The translations under genes and the position numbers were made by a program. A stretch of 64,000 nucleotides of DNA from Marinicella pacifica (GTDB lineage: Bacteria > Pseudomonadota > Gammaproteobacteria > Xanthomonadales > Marinicellaceae), in contig NZ_BMEO01000001.1 in the NCBI RefSeq assembly GCF_014636635.1, positions 248,001 to 312,000 on the forward strand. The letters run 5' to 3'. Below the pieces are notes generated by a model, which did no database searches, was not told where the DNA came from, and saw only the letters and a list, made by a program, of their open reading frames with translations. Below, piece after piece: positions 1 through 9,800 of the stretch; the first letter of the stretch is position 1, and every line of letters starts with the position of its first letter.

Positions 1-40
1 TAACTGTCGGATACTTTTGATATTTGCGGGAACAAGGGCA

Positions 41-69
41 AAAAAAAGCGGCCAAATAATGACCGCTTT
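41..69 (-). terminator. Intrinsic terminator after acrB
   Basis: Read on the minus strand, AAAGCGG pairs with CCGCTTT across an 11-nt loop and is followed by a run of eight T. It lies about 50 bases beyond the acrB stop codon and would end the acrAB transcript. The remaining bases before acrB show no gene. Confidence 0.75.
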
Positions 70-119
70 CTGTGGGTAAGTGTCGCTACATGATATCAAT
101 CATGCGCTAAACTTATGAC

Positions 120-3100
120 TTACTTGGTATCAATGGCTTTCTCTTGACCAATTTTTTGTGGGGTAATTTTTTCACGATAAAATACTTTTTCTACCGCGAC
201 AAAAAACATGGGAATAAACAAAATAGCCACCATGGTCGAAGCCAACATACCCCCAATAACAGCGATACCAATGGCGTTTTGACTAACCGCACCGGCACCA
301 CTACTCAATGCCAATGGCGAAACACCTAAGATAAAGGCCATTGACGTCATGATAATGGGTCGAAACCTTTGACGCGCTGATTCTGCCACGGCTTCCATAA
401 TACCCATGCCCTCATGCTTCAGATCCTGAGCAAATTCAACAATCAAAATGGCGTTCTTAGAAGCCAAACCAACCGTTGTCAATAAGGCCACCTGGAAATA
501 CACATCATTGGGGATACCAAATAATTTAGCCGCCAATACAGTACCAAGTACACCTAAAGGCACAGCCAGAATCACCACCAAAGGAACTGCCCAACTTTCA
601 TACAATGCTGCTAAGGATAAAAACACAATGAGGACGGAGATGGCATATAGTGCCGCTGTTTGATCCCCACTTTCTTGTTCTTCGTAGGATAAGCCAGACC
701 ACTCAATACCAAACTGTCCGGGCAAATTATTCACAATTTGTTCTATTTCATCCATGGCCACACCAGAACTGATACCCGGTGCCGGTTGACCTTGAATGTT
801 CATAGACGGCACTGCATTAAAACGCTCTAATTTGGGCGATCCATATTCCCATTCCATGGTTGAAAAACGATCAAAAGGTATCATTTGGCCTTGGTTATTA
901 GCCACATACCATTTCGACAAATCTTCCGGAACCATGCGACTGGATGCCTCACCCTGCATGTAGACTTTTTTGACTTTGCCCCGATCCAGAAAATCATTGA
1001 CGTAACTGGAACCCCAGGCAATTTGCAGGGTGCGATTTATCTCGCTTAAATCCAGCCCCATGGTGGCGGCTTTTTCATTGTCAATGTTGATTTTTAACTG
1101 TGGCACGTCACTCAAACCACCCGGCCGAACACCCACTAAATTTGGATTTTGCGCAGCCGCACCCAGCACCTGATTACGGGCTTGCATTAAGGCTTCATGA
1201 CCTTCACCACCGCGATCAACCAACTGAAAGTTAAAGCCCGAAGCGTTACCCAGTGATTGAATCGGTGGCGGAATAATGGCAAAGGCTCTGGCATCATTTA
1301 ATTGTGAGAAGGCATAATTTGTTTGGTCTCTTACCGCAAAAACACTCAAATCATCACCGGGGCGTTCTTCCCAGTCTTTTAATCGAATAAAGCCCATACC
1401 GGCGTTTTGTGCTAAACCTGAAAAACTAAAACCCACCACGGTAAAGAAGCCTTCAACCGTATCGGCCTGTTCAGTTAACAGATAATGTTCAATTTTTTGC
1501 ATCGATTCACGGGTCCGTTCTGCAGATGCACCCACCGGTGTGTCCACCAGAACAAACATGGTGCCCTGGTCTTCATCCGGCAAGAACGATTTGGGCAAGG
1601 AAGTAAACAGTAAGGCCATAACAGTAATAATGAGGCCGTAAATGACCGCAAATCGTAATATACGCCGCGCCATATGCGAAGTACCGGCTTCATATTTATT
1701 TCGCACCCAGTCAAAGCCGCGATTAAAGGGGCCAAAAAACCCTTTTGTTCGGTCATATTCCGGTTTTTTCGGCTTTAAGAAGGTGGCACACATGGTCGGC
1801 GACAACACCAGTGCCACCAGCACCGATAGTCCCATCACCGAAACGATGGTAATCGAAAATTGACGATAAATGGCACCACTGGAACCCGGGAAAAAGGCCA
1901 TCGGCACAAATACCGCTGATAACACCACACCAATACCAATTAAGGCACCGGAAATTTGGTCCATGGATTTTTTGGTGGCTTCTTTTGGGTCCAGACCGTC
2001 TTCTTCCATCACCCGCTCAACGTTTTCCACCACCACGATGGCATCATCCACCAACAAACCGATGGCCAGCACCATGGCAAACATGGTCAAGACATTAATG
2101 GTGTAGCCAAAAACCCCCATAATAGCAAAAGTACCCAGCAACACCACCGGAATGGCAATGGTCGGGATTAAGGTGGCGCGGAAACTTTGCAAGAACAGCA
2201 ACATCACCAAAAACACCAAACCCACCGCTTCAATCATGGTCATCACCACCGATGAAATCGATTTTTCAATAAACGGGGTGGTATCAAATGGAAACACCAC
2301 TTCCACACCTTCAGGCAGATAGGGCACTAATTCATTGACTTTGGCTTTCACCAAATCGGCGGTTTCCAGGGCATTGGCACCGGTGGATAAAGACACCGCC
2401 ATACCCGAGGCCGGCTTGCCTTTGAAGCGTGAAATGGTGCTGTAAAATTCAGAACCCAATTCAACCCGGGCAACGTCACTTAAGCGGACCTGAGAACCGT
2501 CGGTATTGACCCGCAGAATGATATTTTTAAAATCATCGACGGTCTGTAACCGTGATTGGGCTTTAACGGTGGCATTGATTTGTTGTCCGTCAATGGCCGG
2601 TAAAGCACCCAATTGACCGGCTGAAATATCGGTGTTTTGCGCGCGGATGGCGTTTTGCACATCCCCGGGCGTCATACTGAAATTAACCAGTTTATCCGGA
2701 TCTAACCAGATACGCATGGCATATTGTGAGCCGAACACCTGGACATTACCGACCCCTTTCAGACGCGAAATCGGGTCTTGAAAGTTTGACACCAGAATAT
2801 CACCCAGTTGGCCTTGTGAGACAGAACCGTCTTCGGAATAAAAGCCCACCACCAATAAAAACGAATCATTGGATTTAGTCACCGTTACCCCTTGCGTTTG
2901 TACTTCTTGGGGCAAACGGGTAATCGCACCTTGCACTTTGTTTTGGGTTTGCACCTGTGCAATATCGGCATCGGTACCCGGCTCAAAGGTTAAGGTCAGC
3001 GAGGCTGAACCATCCTGACTGGAGGCACTGAAATAACGTAAATTATCAATGCCGGTGAGCTGTTGTTCAATCACCTGGGTGACCGCATTTTCAACAGTTT

Positions 3101-3263
3101 TGGCCGAAGCACCGGGATAACTGGCATTAATGGCCACTGTGGGCGGTGCCACCGTCGGGTATTGTTCCACCGGTAAATTGGTAATGGTTAAAGCCCCGGC
3201 CAACATAATAATGATGGCAATCACCCAGGCAAAAACCGGACGTTCAATAAAATAGCGTGCCAT
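120..3263 (-). CDS. acrB: RND multidrug efflux permease, AcrB/MexB (HAE1) family
   Basis: This is the inner-membrane proton-driven pump subunit of a tripartite RND exporter. At 1047 aa it has the normal family length. It starts with the typical MARYFIERPVFAWVIAI first helix. The Asp-Asp pair of the proton relay is in GLLVDDAIVVVENVERVM near residue 405, and the partner lysine is in GLASKNAILIVEFA near residue 940. The flexible porter-domain loop near residue 615 (GFSFSGLAQNAGMGF) is glycine-rich as in AcrB. Two bases separate it from the upstream adaptor gene, so the two form one operon. No TolC-like outer membrane gene is in the window, so the pump probably borrows one encoded elsewhere. Substrates cannot be read from sequence. 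Confidence 0.95.
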   Translation of the reverse strand: MARYFIERPVFAWVIAIIIMLAGALTITNLPVEQYPTVAPPTVAINASYPGASAKTVENAVTQVIEQQLTGIDNLRYFSASSQDGSASLTLTFEPGTDADIAQVQTQNKVQGAITRLPQEVQTQGVTVTKSNDSFLLVVGFYSEDGSVSQGQLGDILVSNFQDPISRLKGVGNVQVFGSQYAMRIWLDPDKLVNFSMTPGDVQNAIRAQNTDISAGQLGALPAIDGQQINATVKAQSRLQTVDDFKNIILRVNTDGSQVRLSDVARVELGSEFYSTISRFKGKPASGMAVSLSTGANALETADLVKAKVNELVPYLPEGVEVVFPFDTTPFIEKSISSVVMTMIEAVGLVFLVMLLFLQSFRATLIPTIAIPVVLLGTFAIMGVFGYTINVLTMFAMVLAIGLLVDDAIVVVENVERVMEEDGLDPKEATKKSMDQISGALIGIGVVLSAVFVPMAFFPGSSGAIYRQFSITIVSVMGLSVLVALVLSPTMCATFLKPKKPEYDRTKGFFGPFNRGFDWVRNKYEAGTSHMARRILRFAVIYGLIITVMALLFTSLPKSFLPDEDQGTMFVLVDTPVGASAERTRESMQKIEHYLLTEQADTVEGFFTVVGFSFSGLAQNAGMGFIRLKDWEERPGDDLSVFAVRDQTNYAFSQLNDARAFAIIPPPIQSLGNASGFNFQLVDRGGEGHEALMQARNQVLGAAAQNPNLVGVRPGGLSDVPQLKINIDNEKAATMGLDLSEINRTLQIAWGSSYVNDFLDRGKVKKVYMQGEASSRMVPEDLSKWYVANNQGQMIPFDRFSTMEWEYGSPKLERFNAVPSMNIQGQPAPGISSGVAMDEIEQIVNNLPGQFGIEWSGLSYEEQESGDQTAALYAISVLIVFLSLAALYESWAVPLVVILAVPLGVLGTVLAAKLFGIPNDVYFQVALLTTVGLASKNAILIVEFAQDLKHEGMGIMEAVAESARQRFRPIIMTSMAFILGVSPLALSSGAGAVSQNAIGIAVIGGMLASTMVAILFIPMFFVAVEKVFYREKITPQKIGQEKAIDTK

Positions 3264-3265
3264 AA

Positions 3266-4519
3266 TTATTCCTGGTTATCTTGCTGATTAGGATTTGCTT
3301 GTTGCTGATGTTGAGTCGCCGGCAGGGACTGACTGGCGCCTTGCCAGGGACTGGGGGTGACTTGGGCCCCGGGCTGTAATTTTTGGTAGCCAACCACCAC
3401 AATGGTTTCACCGGCTTCAACACCATCGGCAACAATCCATTGGTCTTGATAGGCGTGTTGGCTTTGAAATGTTTTCTTCTCCGCACTGTTGTCCGCGTTC
3501 ACAACCCAGACATCCAGTCCACCCAAAGGATTTCGTGCCGCTGCCCGTTGCGGCACCAGAATTTCCTGTTGGCTACCCAAATGTAACGTCGCGGTGACAA
3601 ACATGCCGGGCAATAAATTCATTGCATCGTTATCAAGCACCGCCCGTAGGGTGACGGCACCGGTGGTTTCATCCACCACCACATCAGAAAACGCCAAATA
3701 ACCGCTGTGTTGCTGACCGCCCCCCTGATTAACAGTGACTTTTAAACGTGTTTCTTGGCCCGCATTATCACCATCTTCCCGGTGTGATAATTGTTGACGA
3801 CTGAGTATCGCCATCACCCGTTGCGCGCGGTCGGCGGAAACCTGCATATCCACATAAATCGGCGATAGCTGGGTAATGATGGCCAATGGTTGATCTTGTC
3901 CGGAACTCACCAAAGCACCTTCGGTTAAGAAGGATTGGCCGATACGACCTGAAATGGGGGCTTTAATCTGGGCATATTCAATATTTATTTTTTGTAAATC
4001 GACATTGGCTTGCGCCACCGCAATGGCCGCTTCAGCCTGCGCTAACTGGGCTTCAACATCGTCTAAATCCTGCTCACTGACGGCCTGCTGAGCTTCTAAA
4101 GAACGAATCCGCTGCGCCCTGGTTTTGATTGTTTTTAATTGAGCCCGGGCATTTTGTAAATCCGCCTCGGCACTATTTAGGTTAGCCAGATAACGGGCAT
4201 CATCCAATTGGTAGAGCTTTTGGCCTTTTTCAACCAAACTGCCTTGTTCAAACAGACGTTCTTCAATAATTCCCGAAACCTGTGGCCTGACTTCTGACTG
4301 GCGGTACGCCACCACCCGAGCCGGCAACTCCATGGTCATTTCGATTTCTTTTTGTTGAACTTGCATAGTTTCTACCGGTACCGGCCCCTGGGCACCGTAA
4401 CCACCGGGTCCGGCCATACCCTGCCCGTTTTGAGGCGCTGATTGTGGCCATAATAACCAGGCAACAACGATTAATAAAATAACGACAATCAGACCGGTGA
4501 ATAACGTACTTTTTTTCAT
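3266..4519 (-). CDS. acrA: RND efflux periplasmic adaptor (membrane fusion protein), AcrA family
   Basis: This 417-aa protein bridges the RND permease to an outer membrane channel. It has an N-terminal membrane segment (about residues 5-25, ILLIVVAWLLW) without a lipobox cysteine, so it looks anchored by the helix rather than by lipid. Lipoyl half-motifs flank an alpha-helical hairpin rich in Ala, Gln and Glu (about 100-170). Beta-barrel and membrane-proximal domains follow, and the C-terminal tail is rich in Gln and Asn. It is the first gene of the acrAB operon and is transcribed away from the TetR gene. The leader is predicted to be about 160 nt. Confidence 0.93.
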   Translation of the reverse strand: MKKSTLFTGLIVVILLIVVAWLLWPQSAPQNGQGMAGPGGYGAQGPVPVETMQVQQKEIEMTMELPARVVAYRQSEVRPQVSGIIEERLFEQGSLVEKGQKLYQLDDARYLANLNSAEADLQNARAQLKTIKTRAQRIRSLEAQQAVSEQDLDDVEAQLAQAEAAIAVAQANVDLQKINIEYAQIKAPISGRIGQSFLTEGALVSSGQDQPLAIITQLSPIYVDMQVSADRAQRVMAILSRQQLSHREDGDNAGQETRLKVTVNQGGGQQHSGYLAFSDVVVDETTGAVTLRAVLDNDAMNLLPGMFVTATLHLGSQQEILVPQRAAARNPLGGLDVWVVNADNSAEKKTFQSQHAYQDQWIVADGVEAGETIVVVGYQKLQPGAQVTPSPWQGASQSLPATQHQQQANPNQQDNQE

Positions 4520-4688
4520 TTATTGTTCTCTTATTATTGTGAGGGTTTTGAAGTCATCCCAGATATGGACTTAGTCAATGATATCTACATATAGCCACAT
4601 TGATTAAACACAACCAAATAAAGACCTTTATCTTAATTCATGTCACTTCGAAATAAAGTCAAAACAGCTTGGATTGATAAAAAATCGC

Positions 4689-4717
4689 ATTATACATACA
4701 TGAATGTATGTTTTCAA
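4689..4717 (-). promoter_or_regulatory. Predicted acrAB promoter
   Basis: On the minus strand there is a TTGAAA (-35, complement of 4712-4717), a 17-bp spacer and a perfect TATAAT (-10, complement of 4689-4694). The spacer is occupied by the TetR-type palindrome, so repressor binding would directly block polymerase. Confidence 0.7.
4694..4711. promoter_or_regulatory. AcrR/TetR-type operator
   Basis: The palindrome ACATACATGAATGTATGT has 8-bp perfect arms and a 2-bp centre. It resembles the TACATACAT...ATGTATGTA operators of AcrR/TtgR-type repressors. It fills the spacer of the acrAB promoter and touches the -35 of the tetR promoter, so it should control both directions. Confidence 0.75.
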
Positions 4718-4739
4718 AGCTATTCGTTCTTGCTACAAT
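4711..4739 (+). promoter_or_regulatory. Predicted tetR promoter, possibly giving a leaderless mRNA
   Basis: TTTTCA (4711-4716), a 17-bp spacer and an extended -10 TGCTACAAT (TACAAT at 4734-4739) are present. The expected start of transcription is about 4746, which is the A of the preferred ATG. No Shine-Dalgarno sequence is visible before that ATG. Confidence 0.5.
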
Positions 4740-4745
4740 GCCAGA

Positions 4746-5366
4746 ATGCGTAAAACCAAAGAAGATACCCAAAAGACCCGCCAGGATATTCTACAGGCCG
4801 CTGTGGAAAACTTTTCTGACAAGGGTTTTTTTAATACCAGCCTGAATGACATCGCCAAAACTGCCGGTGTCACACGGGGCGCGGTGTATTGGCATTTTGA
4901 TAACAAGGCTGAAATTTTCGATGCTTTACATGCTGATCTGCATGAGCCTTTTATCGAGCATGTACTGGCCGATTTGGAGAACGATTCGCCCCACCCGATT
5001 TTGCAATTACGGGATTTAATGACCCGGTTGTTATTAGAGTTGGCTCAAAACCCAACCAAGCAACAAGTTATGGGGCTGTTCTTAAATTGTGATTATTCCG
5101 GTGTATTGGCGCCTTTTAAAGCACGTCACAAAGCCAGTAAGGAAGAAAGTTTGGCGCTTTTTCAGGCTTATTTTAAACGTGCGCAAGATAAGGGTAAACT
5201 CAGCCCGGATGCGGATCCGGAAATTTTGACCTTAACCTTTCATTGTTTTTTAAAAGGTCTGTTGATTGAATACTTAAACAGCGACATCATTGATTTAAAA
5301 GCCCATGCCAAACCACTCATTAATCAGCTGTTCGAAGGTCTAAAAGCCGTGCATGATCCGGCATGA
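4746..5366 (+). CDS. TetR/AcrR family transcriptional repressor of the efflux pump
   Basis: A 206-aa repressor with an N-terminal TetR helix-turn-helix (SLNDIAKTAGVTRGAVYWHF, about residues 32-51) and a helical ligand-binding domain. An upstream ATG at 4704 is in frame but lies inside the operator palindrome and codes for a non-family extension. I therefore start at 4746 (MRKTKEDTQ), which matches the usual AcrR N-terminus. The divergent arrangement with acrAB and the operator between them indicate local repression of the pump. The stop overlaps the next start (ATGA), so the two plus-strand genes are probably cotranscribed. Confidence 0.92.
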   Translation: MRKTKEDTQKTRQDILQAAVENFSDKGFFNTSLNDIAKTAGVTRGAVYWHFDNKAEIFDALHADLHEPFIEHVLADLENDSPHPILQLRDLMTRLLLELAQNPTKQQVMGLFLNCDYSGVLAPFKARHKASKEESLALFQAYFKRAQDKGKLSPDADPEILTLTFHCFLKGLLIEYLNSDIIDLKAHAKPLINQLFEGLKAVHDPA

Positions 5367-6004
5367 TAACTGTCTGGGCATTCCTTTGTACATTGGCCTG
5401 TGGCCTGACCCTTTGGTTACAGAATAAACAACAATCCGCATTGGCCGGAATGTTTAAAACCCTCGCAAGTTTATGTTTCTTTTTACCCGCTCTGTGGCTT
5501 GTAATCAATGGCCAAAGGGATCTATTCTCAATCTTATTGACCCTGGGTTTTGCCTTGTCTTTTACCGGTGATATTTTGTTGATTAAAACCAGCGATAAAC
5601 AGCTGTTTCTGTCGAGTTTATTGGCTTTTTTACTGGCGCATTTAGCCTACAGCTGGGCCTTTATTGATGCCGGCATTAAGCGTTATGATTTGATGATAAC
5701 AGCCGTGGTGGTGATGGCTGCCATGATCGGCTGTTATGTCTGGTTATTCAGGCATCTTAAGGGCCTGATGAAAACCGCCGTGCCGGCTTATCTGGCCGCC
5801 ATTGGCCTTATGCTCATCACCGCCATGGTAACACGACATCCCATGCAACAACTGATTGTCACCGGTGCGGTGTTGTTTGCTCTGTCCGATTTGTTTGTTG
5901 CCCGGCAACGCTTTGTGTCACCGGGCTTTAACAACCGCCTGATTGGCCTGCCGCTTTATTATGCCGGTCAATTATTCTTGCTTTCAGCTCTACTCAGTGC
6001 CTGA
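5363..6004 (+). CDS. YhhN (TMEM86-like) family integral membrane protein
   Basis: A 213-aa protein with about eight hydrophobic helices. Family-typical polar motifs are GDILL (about residue 74), SDLFVA (about 179) and the C-terminal LYYAGQ. The YhhN family includes the eukaryotic lysoplasmalogenase TMEM86B, but bacterial members are mostly uncharacterised, so a lysoplasmalogenase role is only a possibility. The start overlaps the tetR stop by four bases. The 3' end overlaps the convergent DUF2149 gene by 15 bp. Confidence 0.8.
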   Translation: MITVWAFLCTLACGLTLWLQNKQQSALAGMFKTLASLCFFLPALWLVINGQRDLFSILLTLGFALSFTGDILLIKTSDKQLFLSSLLAFLLAHLAYSWAFIDAGIKRYDLMITAVVVMAAMIGCYVWLFRHLKGLMKTAVPAYLAAIGLMLITAMVTRHPMQQLIVTGAVLFALSDLFVARQRFVSPGFNNRLIGLPLYYAGQLFLLSALLSA

Positions 6005-6319
6005 TTGCTCGCCTTCGGGCACATAAATCAAGTTGCCATCATCCATGCGATAAGTAATACCGGCTTTTATGCCGGTGCCCTCGCCCATTTGCTGACTTGA
6101 TTTGTAGCGTTCCATTTTTTTGCCTTTCTTGATGATGATTTCCATATTCTCTTTGCCGGCATTTTTAACAATGGTGACATCATCGCTGTTTAACGGATTC
6201 ACCGGGTTATTCATAATAATAATGAACAAAATCACAATAATCACCAGGAAAATATCAATGATATTCACCATGCTGAGAATCGGATCGTCATCATCGGCAT
6301 CTAAAATACGGCGGCTCAT
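5990..6319 (-). CDS. DUF2149 protein, last gene of the CobN-like/haem operon
   Basis: A 109-aa protein with an N-terminal acidic stretch (DADDDDPILSMVNIIDIF), one membrane helix (about residues 17-40, very Ile-rich) and a soluble domain with a basic patch and a glycine-rich segment. This fits DUF2149. The single helix plus periplasmic domain resembles ExbD/TolR in design. Such genes regularly lie next to MotA/TolQ/ExbB-type channels and CobN-like proteins. Its ATG overlaps the stop of the channel gene (ATGA). A role as the ExbD-like partner of that channel is inference. Confidence 0.75.
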   Translation of the reverse strand: MSRRILDADDDDPILSMVNIIDIFLVIIVILFIIIMNNPVNPLNSDDVTIVKNAGKENMEIIIKKGKKMERYKSSQQMGEGTGIKAGITYRMDDGNLIYVPEGEQSGTE

Positions 6320-6828
6320 GCGGATTTCCTTTGTAAGTAAACCGGCTCTTCAGTCACTTGTTTTTGCTGTTTTTCAATCTGTAACAGACTGGCCAGTCGC
6401 CAACGGCGTTTCACAGTGAGAATCACAAACGCCACCGAAGCCGCCATCAAGGCTACAATCACCGCGGCAAAGGCCATGCCAACTTGTTCACCGACCACCG
6501 ACATTTCACCGGCGGACACACCGGCCAGTGCCGGACCCATGGGAATCATGGTGGCCACCAGACCCAATAAAGGTGCCACCCGGGCAGTGACTTTCAAGCC
6601 TTCCAATTCTTGTAATATCAACAGTTCAAGCTGTTCTGAGTCCAGATTTTGTTGGTCACTGACTTTGGCCAAGTGACAACAATAGTTTTTCCCAAAACGT
6701 CGTTGCCAAACCTCAGTTAAAAATTGCCCGAGTTGATACAAAGCATATAAAAAAGCGATGACAATGGCGGCCAAGACCGGCACCATAAACCAACTTGATA
6801 AGGTGTATAAAATGGCTTCTATGTTCAT
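6316..6828 (-). CDS. MotA/TolQ/ExbB proton-channel family protein
   Basis: A 170-aa protein with a first membrane helix at about residues 12-34 and two more at about 85-135. The family signature is around RVAPLLGLVATMIPMGPALAG, followed by the conserved second helix pair (GMAFAAVIVALMAASVAF). ExbB/TolQ channels use the proton-motive force to power periplasmic or outer membrane work. Here it is translationally coupled (ATGA overlaps) both to the CobN-like gene upstream and to DUF2149 downstream. It probably energises the chelatase or receptor rather than acting as the general TonB motor. Confidence 0.85.
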   Translation of the reverse strand: MNIEAILYTLSSWFMVPVLAAIVIAFLYALYQLGQFLTEVWQRRFGKNYCCHLAKVSDQQNLDSEQLELLILQELEGLKVTARVAPLLGLVATMIPMGPALAGVSAGEMSVVGEQVGMAFAAVIVALMAASVAFVILTVKRRWRLASLLQIEKQQKQVTEEPVYLQRKSA

Positions 6829-9800
6829 AAGGCTGTCCTGTTGTTTTGTTTAATGATGCCGATAAAGAACGGCACGGCGAGTAAAAATAACCACCAGTAA
6901 TGTTTGTCTTCGGCGGCTGTTGAAGCGGTTTGCTTCACCAGTTTTTGGCCTTGCACTTGCTGACTTTGGCCGGTGGCCTTTGATGCATTCTCTGATTGGG
7001 CCGTGTTTTGTTGTGTGGCTGCGGTAAGTGGCATCAGTCCAAAACCCACTGCCTGCTGATCAACAAAATCACTGAGGGTTTTCGATGCCGGAGTGAATTG
7101 ATGTTTATTGACTTTTTCAATATACGCTTCTAACAGTTGTTTTTTGGTTTCATCAGAGGCCGCCCAAAAGTCTTTACGCACCGCTTCAATCATGCGTTCC
7201 ATCATCCGCACCTGGGCTTCGGGGGCATGTTCTTCAAACCATTCATTGATATCCAATTCAAGCTTATCCTGAACATAAATATCGTGCATATTTTGCCACT
7301 GGTAATCTTTCACCACGTCCGGCGACACCGACTGCCAGCCCCACAGGTTATTGGTCATGTCCTGAAGATGTAAGGCACCGGCATAACCTTCATCTTTCAA
7401 TGATTTAATCCAACCGGGATGAAAGGCCCGACTGTTCATTTCCAGAGACAAAAACTCATCAGCGGTTTGGAACTGCACTTCACCTTGTTTGCGTTGATTG
7501 GAAATATAGAGTTCAGGACTTTTACCACTTAAATGCCGCACCGCCAGATCAATACCGCCTAAGTATTGGAATGGATCATCAGTGGTCAACATGCCGTATA
7601 AATTCGAACTGCGTGCCAATAAGGCCGCATCCACGGTTTTTAATTGTTGTGCATACAGGTCTGAAGCATCATCACCCTGGCTCCATTGTTCCGGGTCGGG
7701 TCCAAAGGCATGACTCATGCGTTTTAAGTAGAGTTTGGCCAATTTCTCATCACTTTCCCAGGTGTCACTGGCCAACGTGGCATCATCCAGGCCGGTGCCA
7801 TACACACCGGTGGGGCTGCCAAATACCCTGGTTTGTGCCATATTTTCAGCCTGTTCTTTCGGTATGTCCTGTTTTAAAAGGTCAGCCAATAAAGTTTGGG
7901 TGTTTTTATATAACTGGTTATCGGCTTCGTCCAATTGCGCCACTTCAGCGGCGGCTTTGGCCAGTTTTTCCATGACATTGGGGAATTGATCACGGTATAA
8001 ACCGGTCACTGACAACACCACATCCACCCGCGGTCGTTTTAATTCCGCTGACGGAATCACCCGATAACCGCTGACCCGACCACCGCGTCCCCACACCGGC
8101 TCTACGCCCATGGCATAGAACGCCTGACTTTCCAGCACACCACCGTGGCGCATGGCTTCCACGGCCCACAATGAAAAAGCCAACTTATTCGGGTATTCGC
8201 CGTGCTTTTGATGGTAATCGTTAATCAGTTCTTTGGCGGCCTTTTTGCCCGCCAGCCAGGCTTCTTTATTGGGCAATTTAGCCGGATCAAAACCCACCAG
8301 ATTACCACCGGTGGGTAAGGCATCGGGTACCCGAATCGGATCACCGCCAATCTGTGGCGAAACATGCTGCCCGGACAGCGCGGCGGTTAAGCCGGCCAAT
8401 TCGCCATCGGTGCGTAAGTTATTAAACATCTCACGGGCTTGTTCGGCAAAAACCTGCTGCGCACCGTTGACTTTTTTATCGTTTAAAATCACATCAACCA
8501 ACCACTGATACGGTTCAGTTTGTTGCAGTTTTTCATAATCCTGCACCAACAATTCATCGCTATCGGGCAAATCAAAACTATCAATGAATGCCTGTCCCAG
8601 CATTTGCATCACGGTACTGATTTTTTGCTGCTCCGGACTGTCCGTGGCAAAGGTATGCAGTCCAATCGGCTGAGATTGCGCCGCCAGTTCATGTAAATAA
8701 TCATGCAAAGCGAAGATAAAATCCTCCGGGCGTTCACGGACTTGTTGCTCGGTCCAGGCCAGACTTTCAGTCAGTGATTCGTCTTTGGCCAGTTGCATCA
8801 GACTGTTTAAGGTGTTGGCTTTAACTTCACCCGGTTCGAGGTTTTCCCATTGATGAATCAAATCATGGGCATCCACCAAAGTACCGTGCAATCCTGATGC
8901 ACGAAAAGCCGGCGTTTGATGACTCACCATCACCGCCCGACCGCGTCTTTTCGCCTGTACCGCTTCACCCACATCATCCATGATGTAGGGATAAATAATC
9001 GGAATATCGCCAATCGCCACATAGGGATCGTCAGCCGTAGCGCTCAAACCACGCTCTTTTCCGGCCATCCATTCCTGGGTACCGTGGGTGCCAAAGTGAA
9101 TCAGGGCATCGGCATTAAAGCGGTCTCGGACCCATAAATAACTGACCAGATAAGCATGGCTGACCGGCACACGGGTGTCATGGTAGAGTTGTTTCTCTTG
9201 ATCAATGTCACCGGTGCCGCGTGAAGGCTGCGGTAAATAAACCATATTTCCGGATTCAATCACCGGAACAATAAAGCCGGCTTCACCCGACTGTTCACTG
9301 ATCAATGAAAAGTCCGCAGGCTTGCCCCAGTAGTCTTCAATGCGTGCGCGGGTTTTTTCCGGCAGTTGCTGGTACCATTGTTGATAATCTGTTAATGATA
9401 GCCAGTGGGCCTTGTTCTCGGACAGCATCTGTTCTCGGCGTTTTTTATCGAAACCGGCACCAATCACATCCGCAAAACCATCGATAAAAGCCTGTTCGGT
9501 CAAGGCTTGGGTTTGGTAACCGGCTTTCTGCCATTGTGCACTGAGATTCGCTAAACTGCGTGGTACATTGAGGTAGGAAGCAGAAAAGTTATGCTGGCCG
9601 GGCGGATAGTTGTACACCATCACCGCCACTTTTTGTTTGGCTTTGGGTTGTTTTCTGAGTTTGGCCAGCGCCACCGCTTTATTCACCGCGGCATTCACCT
9701 GCTCAGGAATCAAGTGCATCACACCTTCATGTTCAGCCCACATCACCAACGGATCGATTAAGCCGTTTTGTTCCGGTAACGCCAAATACAATGGCGTTGA

